Assembly (NCBI RefSeq): GCF_003437035.1
Contig: NZ_QSRL01000018.1
Span: forward strand, 1 to 37,112
Origin: Collinsella sp. TF08-11AT
GTDB taxonomy: Bacteria > Actinomycetota > Coriobacteriia > Coriobacteriales > Coriobacteriaceae
Reading direction: 5' to 3'
Length of the DNA stretch: 37,112 nt
The notes under the pieces were generated by a model. It did no database searches. It saw only the letters and a list, made by a program, of their open reading frames with translations, and was not told the DNA's origin. This document shows, in pieces, positions 1 to 9,046 of this stretch. The position numbers were made by a program, and so were the translations under genes. Every line of letters begins with the position of its first letter. Within the stretch, counting starts at the first letter, position 1.

Positions 1-7
1 TGACTTG

Positions 8-42
8 AAGAAGGGGGAGGCCTCGCGGCCTCCCCCTTCTTT
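8..42. terminator. Strong intrinsic terminator
   Basis: A 15-bp stem (8-22 with 27-41) closes on the tetraloop TCGC and runs into a short T stretch. The upstream + strand gene it would serve lies outside the window. The − strand gene ending at 107 also points towards it, so it may act in both directions. Confidence 0.85.
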
Positions 43-106
43 GCGTTTACGGGGTGTAAATGACTCAATTACACCAGACGATCTTGTTGTTTTTGGTATT
101 GAGCCT

Positions 107-574
107 TTATTTAAAGAAAATAAATCGTATAACAAGGGCAACTGCTATGGCCGCAATGATCAAAAGCAGAATTGTCAGCTGATGCTGCTTGCGTCGTTTA
201 CTTGACGAAACGAAGATTGATTTTCCCTGTTTTGGCGTTTCGAGATAGCGAGCCGAATGCGTCAAGGTTTGCTTGGGTCGAGGCCCTCTTTGTTGATGAG
301 CGGCGGATGCTTTCATCGGCTCATCGCTAGCTGCGCTGTTTTTAGATAATGGTGCGTCTTTCAGATATACAGGGTCTCCCGAGGCAACGCCCATATGTTT
401 ACGTCCCGTTTGGGCATCCTCGAGCGTTTGATATCGATTTCTCGTCACATAATCGGGCTCAGGATCATTAATGGGCTCTTGCGAGATGTGGGGGCGATGG
501 AACCGTGGCGGCTGCGTAGAAGTATCTTCGCCCTGCGTCGGCATAAACATATTGTTCTGGTTTTGGTCGTCCAT
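107..574 (-). CDS. Hypothetical protein with C-terminal membrane anchor
   Basis: A 155-residue protein of unknown function. About 125 residues at the N-terminus are polar, rich in Gln, Pro and Ser and probably disordered. A basic patch (SSSKRRKQHQ) then precedes one hydrophobic helix of about 20 residues (LTILLLIIAAIAVALVIRF) and the chain ends just after it. There is no signal peptide, so the layout is that of a tail-anchored protein with its long N-terminal part in the cytoplasm. The ATG is preceded by AAAGGG at good spacing. It diverges from hsp20 across about 280 bp. I recognise no family. The open frame, the ribosome binding site and the orderly topology support a real gene. Confidence 0.7.
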   Translation of the reverse strand: MDDQNQNNMFMPTQGEDTSTQPPRFHRPHISQEPINDPEPDYVTRNRYQTLEDAQTGRKHMGVASGDPVYLKDAPLSKNSAASDEPMKASAAHQQRGPRPKQTLTHSARYLETPKQGKSIFVSSSKRRKQHQLTILLLIIAAIAVALVIRFIFFK

Positions 575-851
575 GATGCCCTTTAGCTCGTTACCAACAA
601 CGTGTACGCGCTCATTGTAAGCCCCTTGTTATTTGTAGCTGCGAACATACTTGTTATTTAAGCTCTGGTTCAAAGAACCTTAACCTTACTAAAACCTGAG
701 TCATACACACTTAGATATGCTTATAGTACTGGACTCAAAAAACTTTATAGTCGATGTATATATGAGCACTGGGTGGGCATATATAAGAGCGTCAAAAGAA
801 GTCCCAGTCACCTAGAAGATGGCTCGGCAGTCCTTAAAAGGAGTGGTAAAC
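575..851. promoter_or_regulatory. AT-rich divergent promoter region before hsp20
   Basis: This gap is much more AT-rich than its surroundings and separates two divergent genes, so it should carry both promoters. A TATATAAG-like stretch at 780-787 could be a -10 box for hsp20, but I cannot pair it with a convincing -35. GAGTC (698-702) and GACTC (732-736) form a loosely spaced inverted pair, but the spacing does not fit the HspR HAIR box and there is no CIRCE element. How hsp20 is controlled is therefore unresolved. Confidence 0.35.
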
Positions 852-1283
852 ATGGCAAGCATGGTTCCTTATCGTTCGGTTTTTGGCGTTCGTCCTTCTG
901 CTAGCTCGCTGTTCGATCTGTTTGATGATATGACCGACCTTGCAAACAACTCGATTGCTTCCAAGGCGTTTCCCGTTGACGTTGAGGATAAGGGCGATGG
1001 CTACGAGGTCAAGGCGTATCTGACCGGTGTCGCCAAGGATGACATCGACGTTGAGCTCAATGAGGGTCGCCTGTCCATCAGCGTGAACGTCGAGGAGAGC
1101 GCCGAAAACGAGGGTAAGAACTTCCTCCAGAAGGAGTTTAGCTCGTACAGCGCGACGCGTGGCGTATATCTGAAGGACGCTTCGAGCGAGGGCCTCTCTG
1201 CAAAGTATGCTGACGGCATCCTCACCGTTACGGTTCCTAAGATCGTCGAGAAGAAGAACGTTACGAAGATCTCCATCGACTAA
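852..1283 (+). CDS. hsp20: Hsp20-family small heat shock protein
   Basis: A 143-residue ATP-independent holdase chaperone that binds unfolding proteins in the cytoplasm. The alpha-crystallin domain covers roughly residues 38-140: FPVDVEDKGDGYEVKAYLTG, then LSISV, and the family signature ADGILTVTVPK near the C-terminus. The N-terminus carries the usual LFDLFDDM-type segment. I start at the ATG at 852 because AAAAGGAG sits just upstream; an in-frame ATG at 819 lacks a ribosome binding site. It is monocistronic, with its own strong terminator at 1316-1353. The C-terminal IXI motif is only loosely represented (TKISID). Confidence 0.93.
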   Translation: MASMVPYRSVFGVRPSASSLFDLFDDMTDLANNSIASKAFPVDVEDKGDGYEVKAYLTGVAKDDIDVELNEGRLSISVNVEESAENEGKNFLQKEFSSYSATRGVYLKDASSEGLSAKYADGILTVTVPKIVEKKNVTKISID

Positions 1284-1315
1284 CGATGGCTCTGCTTCAA
1301 TCGAGAGTATGAGTT

Positions 1316-1353
1316 AAGGGGGGGCTGGGAAGTGATTCCCAGCCCCCCCCTTT
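1316..1353 (+). terminator. Intrinsic terminator after hsp20
   Basis: A 14-bp stem (1318-1331 with 1336-1349), made mostly of G7 against C7 plus CTGGGAA/TTCCCAG, has a GTGA loop and is followed by TTT. It lies between two convergent genes and could also stop the − strand transcript ending at 1368. Confidence 0.9.
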
Positions 1354-1367
1354 GTTGTCTTGAGGGG

Positions 1368-2177
1368 CTATTGAATGGTTGTCGGTTGATACTGGCTTGC
1401 AGGGCGTATCGAGAGCTTCCGTGGCCCTTGAAGACGGGTGGCAGAACTGCCGAGTTCATCATCGAGACTTGCATCAAGCGCGTTGGCATAGCTTTTGACG
1501 GTAAGGCTTGGACGATTATTGTCCTGGCTGATATGCATGGCGATGAGCTGTTCGGTGCGATCGGTAACAAGTTCTCGCGCGGCTTCGGCGGCCTGGTTGT
1601 TGGAAAGGTGCCCCTTTGCGGACAGGATGCGTTCCTGAAGAAAGCGGGGGTACGGTCCTTCGCGCAACATTGTTACATCGTGGTTGCTTTCGAGCGCGAG
1701 AACTCGACAGTCTTTGAGGGTGCCTATGGCCTTGCTCGACAACTCTCCGGTGTCGGTGGCAAACCCAATGGAATCATCGAGAGCATTGAATCGATAGCCG
1801 ACAGGATTGATGACATCGTGCGATGTTGAGTAGGTTTGTACCTGGATGCCGGCAATGGGGAGCGTGTCGCCGGGGTCAAATTCCTCTACGGGCAGGTGCG
1901 CAAGGTTTTCTTTGCATGAAAGGGTGTCCCTGCTAGTAAAGAGGGGACCATGCCAGTGCTTGCACCATACATCGAGCCCCTTGATATGGTCACCATGCTC
2001 ATGGGTGATTACAAGAGCGGCGACGTCGTCTGCCGAGAGGCCAAGCTCCGCCATGCGTTTAAGTGTCTCGCGGCGGGACAGGCCGTTGTCGATCATGATG
2101 AGCCCCTGAGGCCCCTCGACGAGTGCGCAGTTGCCTTTTGAGCCGCTGCCGAGGATATGAAGGTGCAGGCGAGACAT
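1368..2177 (-). CDS. MBL-fold metallo-hydrolase, WalJ/YycJ type
   Basis: A metallo-beta-lactamase-fold hydrolase of 269 residues, similar to the YycJ/WalJ family that Firmicutes encode beside walRK. Visible features are the N-terminal LHILGSGSKGN strand and loop, the metal-binding VITHEHGDHIKGL motif, TSHDVINPVGYRF, FATDTGE and the downstream KGHLSNNQAAEAARE motif characteristic of this family. The family is thought to act in the cytoplasm on nucleic-acid substrates, with a proposed role in DNA repair or cell-wall signalling; this is family knowledge, not visible here. No walRK genes are in the window. I start at the ATG at 2177; the longer upstream frame adds unrelated residues. It diverges from tilS across 48 bp, so the two promoters must overlap. 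Confidence 0.88.
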   Translation of the reverse strand: MSRLHLHILGSGSKGNCALVEGPQGLIMIDNGLSRRETLKRMAELGLSADDVAALVITHEHGDHIKGLDVWCKHWHGPLFTSRDTLSCKENLAHLPVEEFDPGDTLPIAGIQVQTYSTSHDVINPVGYRFNALDDSIGFATDTGELSSKAIGTLKDCRVLALESNHDVTMLREGPYPRFLQERILSAKGHLSNNQAAEAARELVTDRTEQLIAMHISQDNNRPSLTVKSYANALDASLDDELGSSATRLQGPRKLSIRPASQYQPTTIQ

Positions 2178-2225
2178 AAGATTCCAAAGGATACAATGAG
2201 TGCGGACGAATAGAGGAGGAAGCGA

Positions 2226-3767
2226 ATGCCAACGGTATCTCAGCACTATGGACATCATGCCGCGCCGAGGACGGATAAGAGCGCCCTGGCAACGCGGCAG
2301 GCCGCTGCCCCCGTAGTGCTCATGGTATCAGGCGGTGCGGACTCGACGGCGCTGCTCCTTATGGCCTGCACATCAAAGCTGGATATCCAGGACGGGCGCG
2401 GCGTCGCTCCCATTGCGCGCGAGCGATTGCACGTGCTGCATGTAAACCATCATCTGCGCGGGGAGGCATCCGATGGCGACGAGGCCTTTGTACGTGACCT
2501 GTGCGCGCAATACGGCTTGCCGCTGTGTGTTGAGCATGCCTATTTTGATGACGAATCGGGCAATATCGAGGCTGCGGCTCGCGAGGTGCGCTATGCCGCG
2601 GCACGGAGATATGTTCGCGAACTTTGTGCCGAATCGGGCGCACCGCGGACGGCGGCTCGTATCTGTACCGCGCATACTTCGTCGGACCGCGCGGAAACAT
2701 TTTTGATGAACGCCATTAAGGGGTCGGGCCCGGCTGGGCTTTCGAGCATTCCCCGTCGAAGGAATATCGTGGTGCGCCCCTTGCTTGACCTAACTCATGG
2801 CGAGCTCGTGGGCTATCTACAGGTACATGGTCAGCCGTGGCGTGAAGATGAGAGCAATGAGGATGTCTCGTATCTGCGAAACTACGTGCGCCATAGAGTG
2901 ATGCCAGTGGTGGCGCAGCGCAATGCGAGCGTCTGCAAGACGATTGGCGCCGCCTGCGAGATCTTAGGCGATGAGGATGCCTTTCTTTCTCAGCTTTCGG
3001 CACAGGCGTTTCGAAGCTGCCTGCGCAAGGAAGCGGTGGGCGCACTGGTGCTCGATGCGCGCCGTCTTGCCGCCGCTGAAGTTGTGATTGCACGGCGTAT
3101 CGTGCGGTTGGCGATTAAGCGCATCGATCCCGACGCGCGACCGGAGATGCGGCACGTGGAGCGCGTGCTCGCCTGCGTCGCTGCGGGCTCGGGCTCGGTT
3201 ACGCTTCCTGCGGGAATTGATGCCCGTGTGGAGTTTGGCATGCTGGCGTTCAAGGCCCCGGCGGCGCGCGAGGGTTTAGTGGCCGATTGGATCTCCGTTC
3301 CCGGTTGTCTGCCGCTGGGGGCGGGGCATATGCTGACAGCGGAGCCGATGGCTGTGGAGCCGGGGTGCGATATCGTGCACCGTGCCCGCGAGCTTGCTGC
3401 TGCCGGAAAGGTTGCGGCCTTGGTGGATGCGGCGGCCCTGGGGTTTGCCGACTGCGATGGCGAGCGGATGTTAGCCGGCTCGCGCGGGGAGATTCCCACC
3501 GAGGCACGATCGGCGCGCCTGTGGGTGGATAGCCCTGTGCCGGGAGACGTGATGTGCCCGTTGGGGATGAACGGCCGAAGCAAGAAAGTGTCAGACCTGT
3601 TGAACGAGGCGCGCATTCCTGTTTCAGACCGCTCTGGCGTACCCGTGGTAAGAACGGCTCCGGGGGGTGCCGTAGTATGGGTCGCGGGCGTTCGCGCGGA
3701 CGAACGTTTTAAGTGCACGGCGGCGACGCGCGTGGCCTATCTGCTTCGCGTGGTTGACGCGGATTAG
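2226..3767 (+). CDS. tilS: tRNA(Ile)-lysidine synthase
   Basis: Attaches lysine to C34 of the CAU-anticodon tRNA-Ile using ATP, so that it reads AUA as isoleucine. The 513-residue protein has the N-type PP-loop SGGADS (residues 35-40), the HVNHHLRGEASDGDEAFV segment, the TAHTSSDRAETFLMNAIKGSGPAGLSSIP motif and a tRNA-binding middle region. The C-terminal TilS domain includes LWVDSPVPGDVMCPLGMNGRSKKVSDLLNEARIP, here split by position for brevity, near residues 430-470. AGGAGG precedes the ATG. The order tilS-hpt-ftsH is conserved in many Gram-positive bacteria and strongly supports the call. About 148 bp separate it from hpt, so hpt may have an additional promoter. Confidence 0.95.
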   Translation: MPTVSQHYGHHAAPRTDKSALATRQAAAPVVLMVSGGADSTALLLMACTSKLDIQDGRGVAPIARERLHVLHVNHHLRGEASDGDEAFVRDLCAQYGLPLCVEHAYFDDESGNIEAAAREVRYAAARRYVRELCAESGAPRTAARICTAHTSSDRAETFLMNAIKGSGPAGLSSIPRRRNIVVRPLLDLTHGELVGYLQVHGQPWREDESNEDVSYLRNYVRHRVMPVVAQRNASVCKTIGAACEILGDEDAFLSQLSAQAFRSCLRKEAVGALVLDARRLAAAEVVIARRIVRLAIKRIDPDARPEMRHVERVLACVAAGSGSVTLPAGIDARVEFGMLAFKAPAAREGLVADWISVPGCLPLGAGHMLTAEPMAVEPGCDIVHRARELAAAGKVAALVDAAALGFADCDGERMLAGSRGEIPTEARSARLWVDSPVPGDVMCPLGMNGRSKKVSDLLNEARIPVSDRSGVPVVRTAPGGAVVWVAGVRADERFKCTAATRVAYLLRVVDAD

Positions 3768-3915
3768 CTCCTCGCACCAGCTTTTCTGTGCGGCGTTGAC
3801 GGTATTCCCGCGCTGATGGTGCGCGGGCTGGAAAATATACCCCGTGCGCTGCTAGAATGTGTAGTTCGCGTCCATACGGCGGTGTGTGGGCGATTAAGCA
3901 CAAGAAAGGGTTGTC

Positions 3916-4464
3916 ATGGCTTCTCAACATCCGGATATCGAGAAGGTTCTGTTTACGCAGGAGGATATCGACGGTATCGTCTCTCGCCTAGGCGAGCAGA
4001 TTACTCGCGACTACGCGGGTAAGGATCTGGTACTGATTGCGGTCCTGCGCGGCGCCGTGGTCTTTATGGGCGACCTGATGCGCAAGATCGAGCTGCCGAC
4101 CAACATCGATTTCATGGCTGTTTCGAGCTATGGCGACGGTGTGAAGTCTTCGGGTATCGTGCGTATCATTAAGGACCTGGATATCGACATCCGTGGTCGC
4201 GACGTGCTGATCGTCGAGGACATTCTGGACTCGGGCCTGACCCTCAAGTACCTGATGAAGAACCTCGAGAGCCGCAAGCCCGCTTCTCTGGAGGTCGCCG
4301 CCTTCCTATGGAAGGACGTTGAGGACCGTACCTCGGCCGTCACGCCTAAGTATGTTGGAACCCATTGCCCCGATGCCTTTGTGGTGGGCTACGGCCTCGA
4401 CTATGCCGAGCGCTATCGCAACCTTCCGTATCTGGGCATTTTGAAACCGGAGGTTTATTCGTAA
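3916..4464 (+). CDS. hpt: Hypoxanthine phosphoribosyltransferase
   Basis: A purine salvage enzyme that makes IMP or GMP from hypoxanthine or guanine and PRPP in the cytoplasm. At 182 residues it is normal length. Conserved parts are VLRGAVVFMGDLMR near residue 45, the SSYGDG loop and the PRPP-binding signature VLIVEDILDSGLTL near residue 97. AAAGGG precedes the ATG. The stop codon is followed after one base by the ftsH ATG, so the two genes are surely co-transcribed and probably translationally coupled. A TAGAAT at 3853-3858 with a TGC upstream could be an extended -10 for a local promoter; I see no good -35. Confidence 0.96.
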   Translation: MASQHPDIEKVLFTQEDIDGIVSRLGEQITRDYAGKDLVLIAVLRGAVVFMGDLMRKIELPTNIDFMAVSSYGDGVKSSGIVRIIKDLDIDIRGRDVLIVEDILDSGLTLKYLMKNLESRKPASLEVAAFLWKDVEDRTSAVTPKYVGTHCPDAFVVGYGLDYAERYRNLPYLGILKPEVYS

Positions 4465-4465
4465 G

Positions 4466-6607
4466 ATGCCCGACGACCGTAACGATAACAATTCCCAGAC
4501 TCCCCGGGAGCCTAAGATCCCGGGAATGCCCGGAGGCAAGAAGCCCACGCGTACGGGCTGGCTGTATTTTATTTTGGCTTGCGCGCTTCTGGGCTACGCC
4601 TTCTTTAACATGGGCTCCGGCTTTGCCAGCTCCAGCAATACCGTTAAGCTCGCGACGAGCGAGATGGTGAGCGCCATTAAGCAGGATCGCGTCGAAGATT
4701 TGACCTATACGGTTCAAGACGGAAGCGTGGCGGGTCATTACTGGAAGACGAAAAAGGACAAGGGTGATACGAGCGAGCTCAAGAGCTTCTCCTCGACCTA
4801 TGTCGGCTCCGATTCGCTTGCCGAGCTTATGGCGGAGCACCCCGACACCAAGTACATCGTCAACACCAACGACCCCGATTTTTGGGGCGACTTGGCGATG
4901 AGTGTGCTGCCGACGATTGCCCTGATCGCCATCATGTTCTACTTTATGCGCCAGATGATGGGCGCCAATAATAGGAACATGCAGTTTGGCAAGACCAATG
5001 CCAAGACCAACGAGGCTACGCGTCCCAAGGTCAAGTTCGAGGACGTTGCCGGCGTGGACGAGGCAGTCGAGGAGCTCGAGGAGATCCGTGACTTTTTGAG
5101 CGATCCGGATCGCTATCGCAAGCTGGGCGCCAAGATCCCGCGTGGCGTGTTGCTGGTGGGCCCTCCGGGCACCGGTAAAACGTTGCTGGCCAAGGCCGTT
5201 GCCGGCGAGGCGGGCGTGCCGTTCTTTAGCATCTCGGGTTCCGACTTTGTCGAGATGTTCGTGGGTGTCGGCGCCAGCCGTGTGCGTGACCTCTTTAAGG
5301 AGGCCAAGTCTCAGGCTCCGTCAATCATCTTTATTGACGAGATCGATGCCGTGGGACGTCAGCGCGGAGCCGGTTTGGGCGGCGGCCACGACGAGCGCGA
5401 GCAGACGCTCAACCAGCTGCTGGTCGAGATGGACGGTTTTGAGGAAAGCGAGTCGGTCATCCTGATCGCCGCGACCAACCGCCCCGATATTCTGGACCCG
5501 GCATTGCTGCGCCCCGGTCGTTTTGATCGTCAAGTTACGGTCGACCGTCCGGACGTGAAGGGCCGCGAGCAGATCTTGCGCGTGCATGCTGAGAACAAGC
5601 CGATGGACGAGGACGTTAAGTTTGAGAAGCTCGCCCAGATGACCGTTGGCTTTACTGGTGCCGATTTGGCGAACCTGCTCAACGAGTCTGCGTTGCTGGC
5701 CGCTCGCCGTCATCGTTCCGTGATCTCGATGGACGAGGTCGAGGAGTCGATGGAGCGCGTGATTGCCGGACCGCAACGCAAGGGTCGCGTGATGACCGAG
5801 GCCGAGCGCACCACGATTGCCTACCATGAGAGCGGTCACGCTTTGGTGGGCCACATCCTGGAGCACTCCGATCCGGTTCATAAGATCTCGATCGTCAGCC
5901 GCGGTCAGGCCCTGGGCTACACACTGCAGCTTCCGCAGGAGGATCACTTCCTCAAGACCAAGAACGAGATGCTCGACGAGCTCGCCGTGTTCTTGGGCGG
6001 TCGCGTTGCCGAGGAGCTCATGTGCGACGACATCACGTCGGGCGCGAGCAACGATCTGGAGCGCGCGACCAAGATGGCGCGCGAGATGGTCACGCGCCTG
6101 GGCATGAGCGAGGAACTGGGTACGCAAGTGTTTGGTGAGGCGCAGCATCAGGTATTCCTTGGTCGCGATTACGCCGATCACCAGGATTACTCCGAGGAGA
6201 CGGCGCGCCGCATCGATATCGAGGTTCAGCGCATTATGCGTGAGGCCCATCGTCGTGCGGTCGAGATCCTGGACGCCCGTCGCGATCAGCTCGATCTGAT
6301 GGCGAAGGTGCTGCTTGAGCGCGAGACTGTCGAGGGCGATGCCGTGAATGCCCTGCTCGATAACGAGTGGGACGCCTACCTTGAGCGCGAGGGCGATATC
6401 CTGGCGGCCAAGGAGGAGCGCAATGCCAAGGCGGCCGGCATGCCGACCAAGAAGCGCGCGCCTCGTATGAGCGAGGAAGAGCTGGCGGCTGATGCCGCGG
6501 CCTTTGCGCAGGCGGCCATGCAGGAGGATGCCGAAGCCGCATCCGGCGACGCTGGCGATGACCATGCCGTCGTCGATGTCGATGACGATGCCGACACCGA
6601 CAAATAG
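4466..6607 (+). CDS. ftsH: ATP-dependent zinc metalloprotease FtsH
   Basis: A membrane-bound hexameric AAA+ protease that degrades misfolded and regulatory membrane and cytosolic proteins. The 713 residues hold a first transmembrane helix at about 27-50, an extracytoplasmic domain and a second helix near 143-163. The AAA module has Walker A GPPGTGKT (from about 232), Walker [12 protein letters not shown], and a second region of homology ending RPGRFDR. The zinc-binding HESGH lies near 454. The C-terminus is a long Ala/Asp/Glu-rich acidic tail, probably disordered. It begins one base after hpt. A strong terminator at 6619 closes the tilS-hpt-ftsH cluster. Confidence 0.98.
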   Translation: MPDDRNDNNSQTPREPKIPGMPGGKKPTRTGWLYFILACALLGYAFFNMGSGFASSSNTVKLATSEMVSAIKQDRVEDLTYTVQDGSVAGHYWKTKKDKGDTSELKSFSSTYVGSDSLAELMAEHPDTKYIVNTNDPDFWGDLAMSVLPTIALIAIMFYFMRQMMGANNRNMQFGKTNAKTNEATRPKVKFEDVAGVDEAVEELEEIRDFLSDPDRYRKLGAKIPRGVLLVGPPGTGKTLLAKAVAGEAGVPFFSISGSDFVEMFVGVGASRVRDLFKEAKSQAPSIIFIDEIDAVGRQRGAGLGGGHDEREQTLNQLLVEMDGFEESESVILIAATNRPDILDPALLRPGRFDRQVTVDRPDVKGREQILRVHAENKPMDEDVKFEKLAQMTVGFTGADLANLLNESALLAARRHRSVISMDEVEESMERVIAGPQRKGRVMTEAERTTIAYHESGHALVGHILEHSDPVHKISIVSRGQALGYTLQLPQEDHFLKTKNEMLDELAVFLGGRVAEELMCDDITSGASNDLERATKMAREMVTRLGMSEELGTQVFGEAQHQVFLGRDYADHQDYSEETARRIDIEVQRIMREAHRRAVEILDARRDQLDLMAKVLLERETVEGDAVNALLDNEWDAYLEREGDILAAKEERNAKAAGMPTKKRAPRMSEEELAADAAAFAQAAMQEDAEAASGDAGDDHAVVDVDDDADTDK

Positions 6608-6618
6608 TCTTTGTGGCG

Positions 6619-6656
6619 AAAGCCTCCGCGGGGAAACCTGCGGAGGCTTTTTCTTT
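6619..6656 (+). terminator. Intrinsic terminator after ftsH
   Basis: AAAGCCTCCGC (6619-6629) pairs perfectly with GCGGAGGCTTT (6640-6650), and TTTTCTTTT follows. Confidence 0.92.
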
Positions 6657-6676
6657 TGAGCGATATGGGGCCGTCT

Positions 6677-6736
6677 GTTGATTGGGGACAGACTTAAATG
6701 AGCGTTTTCACGCATTTAAGTCTGTCCCCAATCAAC
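6677..6736. repeat. Perfect 24-bp inverted repeat, REP-like palindrome
   Basis: The arms 6677-6700 and 6713-6736 are perfectly complementary over 24 bp around a 12-base spacer. The outer half contains TTGGGGACAGACTTAAATG. It sits between the ftsH terminator and the aminotransferase and encodes nothing. The GGGGACAG head is shared with other palindromes in this window (24378, 27477, 29819), which suggests a mobile or REP-type repeat family rather than a terminator; there is no T-run. Confidence 0.9.
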
Positions 6737-6796
6737 ATTGCTGCGGCACTTTGCTCAACTAAAGCGTACAATACCGCCTATGCGAAAGGGGAACAG

Positions 6797-7987
6797 ATGA
6801 TCAACGAAACTATGTATGCTCGCGGTGCGGAAAGCTCCATCATCCGTGAGATTTTTAGCTATGGCCTTGAGCGCAAGGCGCAGATCGGTGCGGAAAACGT
6901 ATTCGATTTTTCGCTGGGCAATCCGAGCGTTCCGGCGCCCGCTGCCGTGGCTGAGTCGATTAAGAAGGCCCTGGAGCTGCCGAGTGACCAGTTGCACGGC
7001 TACACCCCCGCTCCGGGCCTGCCGCAATGTCGAGCAGCCGTCGCCGAATCGCTCAACCGCCGCTTTGGAACGAGCTATGAGGGCAAAGACGTCTTTATGA
7101 CGGTGGGTGCCGCGGCTTCGCTCACCTGCACGCTCAACGCCGTTACGAACCCGGGCGACGAGGTTATTGTTATCGCCCCGTACTTTCCGGAGTATCGCGT
7201 TTGGATTGAGAAGGCCGGCTGTACGTGTGTTGAGGCGCTCGCCGATGAAGATACGTTCCAGCTGAGCGTGGATAACGTGCTCAAGGCGATTACCGATAAG
7301 ACGGCTGCCGTCATTATCGACTCGCCCAATAACCCGACCGGCGCTGTGTATACGCGCGATACCTTGACGCGCCTGGCTAAAGTTTTGTGCGAGGCCAACG
7401 CCAAGCGCGATCCCGAGAATCCGATCATGCTTATCTCGGATGAGCCGTATCGCGAGATCGTCTATGGCGCCGAGGTGCCTTGGGTGCCCTCGATCTACGA
7501 GCACACCATCGTGTGCTACTCGTATTCCAAGTCCCTTTCGCTGCCGGGCGAGCGCGTGGGCTGGATTTTGGTTCCCAATACCAATCCGCAGGCTGCTCGC
7601 CTGATGCCGGCTGTTGCGGGTGCCGCCCGTACGCTGGGCTTTGTGTGCGCACCGGCGCTCTTCCAGCGCGTGATTATCGACTGCATTGATGAACCGAGCG
7701 ATGTCGAGGCCTATGCGCGCAACCGCACCGCGCTTACCGACGCACTAGCGGAGTACGGCTACACCTATGTTGAGCCGGACGGTGCGTTCTACCTGTGGGT
7801 GAAAGCGCTGGAGCCCGATGCGAATGCGTTCTGCGAGCGCGCGAAGAAGTACGAACTGCTCGCGGTGCCTTCGGACAGCTTTGGCATGCCGGGCTGGTTC
7901 CGCTTGGGCTACTGTGTGAGCTACGAGACCATCGTCAATTCGTTGCCTGCCTGGAAGCAACTGGCCGACGAATATCTTCGAAAGTAA
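6797..7987 (+). CDS. Pyridoxal-phosphate-dependent aminotransferase (class I/II)
   Basis: A fold-type I aminotransferase of 396 residues, related to aspartate/aromatic aminotransferases; the amino donor cannot be told from sequence. Visible signatures are FDFSLGNPSVPAP near the N-terminus, GAAASLTCTLNA (cofactor phosphate region), DSPNNPTGAVY, ISDEPYREIVYG and SYSKSLSLPGERVGW, whose Lys245 should form the Schiff base with PLP. A C-terminal WFRLGYCVS provides the substrate-carboxylate Arg. The ATG at 6797 follows AAAGGGG; an in-frame ATG at 6698 falls inside the palindromic repeat and is unlikely to be used. TACAAT at 6767-6772 may be its -10 box. It appears monocistronic. Confidence 0.9.
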   Translation: MINETMYARGAESSIIREIFSYGLERKAQIGAENVFDFSLGNPSVPAPAAVAESIKKALELPSDQLHGYTPAPGLPQCRAAVAESLNRRFGTSYEGKDVFMTVGAAASLTCTLNAVTNPGDEVIVIAPYFPEYRVWIEKAGCTCVEALADEDTFQLSVDNVLKAITDKTAAVIIDSPNNPTGAVYTRDTLTRLAKVLCEANAKRDPENPIMLISDEPYREIVYGAEVPWVPSIYEHTIVCYSYSKSLSLPGERVGWILVPNTNPQAARLMPAVAGAARTLGFVCAPALFQRVIIDCIDEPSDVEAYARNRTALTDALAEYGYTYVEPDGAFYLWVKALEPDANAFCERAKKYELLAVPSDSFGMPGWFRLGYCVSYETIVNSLPAWKQLADEYLRK

Positions 7988-8015
7988 AGCGCTCTGCTTA
8001 CAATGTTTTACGTGA

Positions 8016-8050
8016 AACGGGGTTTGGTTTTAAGCCAGACCCCGTTGTCT
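8016..8050 (+). terminator. Intrinsic terminator after the aminotransferase
   Basis: AACGGGGTTTGG (8016-8027) pairs with CCAGACCCCGTT (8035-8046) with one T-G wobble, loop TTTTAAG. The T-tract is weak (GTCT). Confidence 0.75.
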
Positions 8051-8146
8051 ATGTCGTTGTGTGATTGGGATGAAGCAGTTTTACGACTATCGAAGGCTAT
8101 GCGTACAATGAATATAAGCGACGGCCGTGCCAGATAAGGAGACCTG

Positions 8147-8968
8147 ATGCCCTACCTGCTTTCTTGTGACATTCATACCCATACGATGTTCTCTGCGCAT
8201 GCATATTCGACCATTGAGGAGAATGTGTACTGGGCGGCAGAGCGTGGCCTGCAGGTGCTCGGATCTGCCGACCATCTGAGCTCTATGGTTACGGCTTGCC
8301 CCAATGACCTGCGCAGTTACCAATTCTTTATCAACCAGGATATCTGGCCGCGCATTTGGAGCGGCGTGCTGGTGCTGCGTGGTGCCGAGGCCGATATCGT
8401 TTCGCTGGACGGAAGCCTGTTTGGCGAGGACACTCCTGTCACGCTCGATATCGCCGGCGATTCGTACAGCCGTCAGCATTCACTGTTCGATTTGGTTACG
8501 CGCAATTTGGATTATTTGGTGGCAAGCGTGCATAATCCGCAGATTGCCGAAGGTGCGACGCTTGCCCAGGCGACCGAGATGTATATCAATGCCCTGGAGC
8601 ACCCCAAGGTGTTCATGCTGGGTCACACGGGTCGCTCGGGCGTTCCGTTTGATATCGATGAGGTGTTGTTGGCGGCTAAGGCCAAGCACAAGATTATCGA
8701 GATTAACAATCATAGTCTTGAACACGGTGTCGACACTGAGCATTGGGCCGTATGCCGCAAGATCGCCGAGCGCTGCGCCGAGCTGGGCGTGGGCATTGGC
8801 GTGTCGACCGATGCCCACATTGGCATGGCCATTGGCAAGCTCGATCACGCGCGCAAGATGCTCGACGAGATTCACTTCCCGCTGGATTTGATCGTGACGC
8901 GCGACCGCGAGACGCTGCTGCGCGAGATGGCGGCAGCCGGCGTGTGCGACCTGCGCAAGGGGATGTAG
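8147..8968 (+). CDS. PHP-domain phosphatase (YcdX/histidinol-phosphatase-like)
   Basis: A 273-residue metal-dependent phosphoesterase of the PHP superfamily. Metal-ligand motifs are visible in order: CDIHTHTMFSAHAYS (residues 7-21), SADHLS, the GAEADI glutamate, VASVHNP, MLGHTGRSG, IEINNHS and STDAHIG near the C-terminus. The arrangement resembles E. coli YcdX, a trinuclear-zinc phosphatase, and class II histidinol phosphatases. No histidine biosynthesis genes lie nearby, so a broad-specificity phosphatase role is more likely; this is inference. AAGGAG precedes the ATG. Hairpin terminators lie on both sides, so the gene is probably a single transcription unit. Confidence 0.88.
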   Translation: MPYLLSCDIHTHTMFSAHAYSTIEENVYWAAERGLQVLGSADHLSSMVTACPNDLRSYQFFINQDIWPRIWSGVLVLRGAEADIVSLDGSLFGEDTPVTLDIAGDSYSRQHSLFDLVTRNLDYLVASVHNPQIAEGATLAQATEMYINALEHPKVFMLGHTGRSGVPFDIDEVLLAAKAKHKIIEINNHSLEHGVDTEHWAVCRKIAERCAELGVGIGVSTDAHIGMAIGKLDHARKMLDEIHFPLDLIVTRDRETLLREMAAAGVCDLRKGM

Positions 8969-8988
8969 CGGAATTTATAAACCAAGCG

Positions 8989-9022
8989 AAGGGGGCGGCC
9001 CAGACGGGTCGCCCCCTTTCTT
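8989..9022 (+). terminator. Intrinsic terminator after the PHP gene
   Basis: AAGGGGGCGGCCC pairs with the following GGGTCGCCCCCTT (one G-T wobble), then TTCTTG. It lies between convergent genes and may also serve the − strand gene ending at 9047. Confidence 0.85.
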
Positions 9023-9046
9023 GTCCCAAAAATCTACTGAGGTTGG

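Noticed and set aside
5..205. Short + strand open frame at the left edge
   Set aside because: It begins inside the terminator hairpin and has no ribosome binding site; its 3' half is antisense to the 107-574 gene.
575..851. HAIR or CIRCE heat-shock operator before hsp20
   Set aside because: GAGTC/GACTC half-sites are about 30 bases apart, not the 7 or 9 required, and the full consensus is absent.
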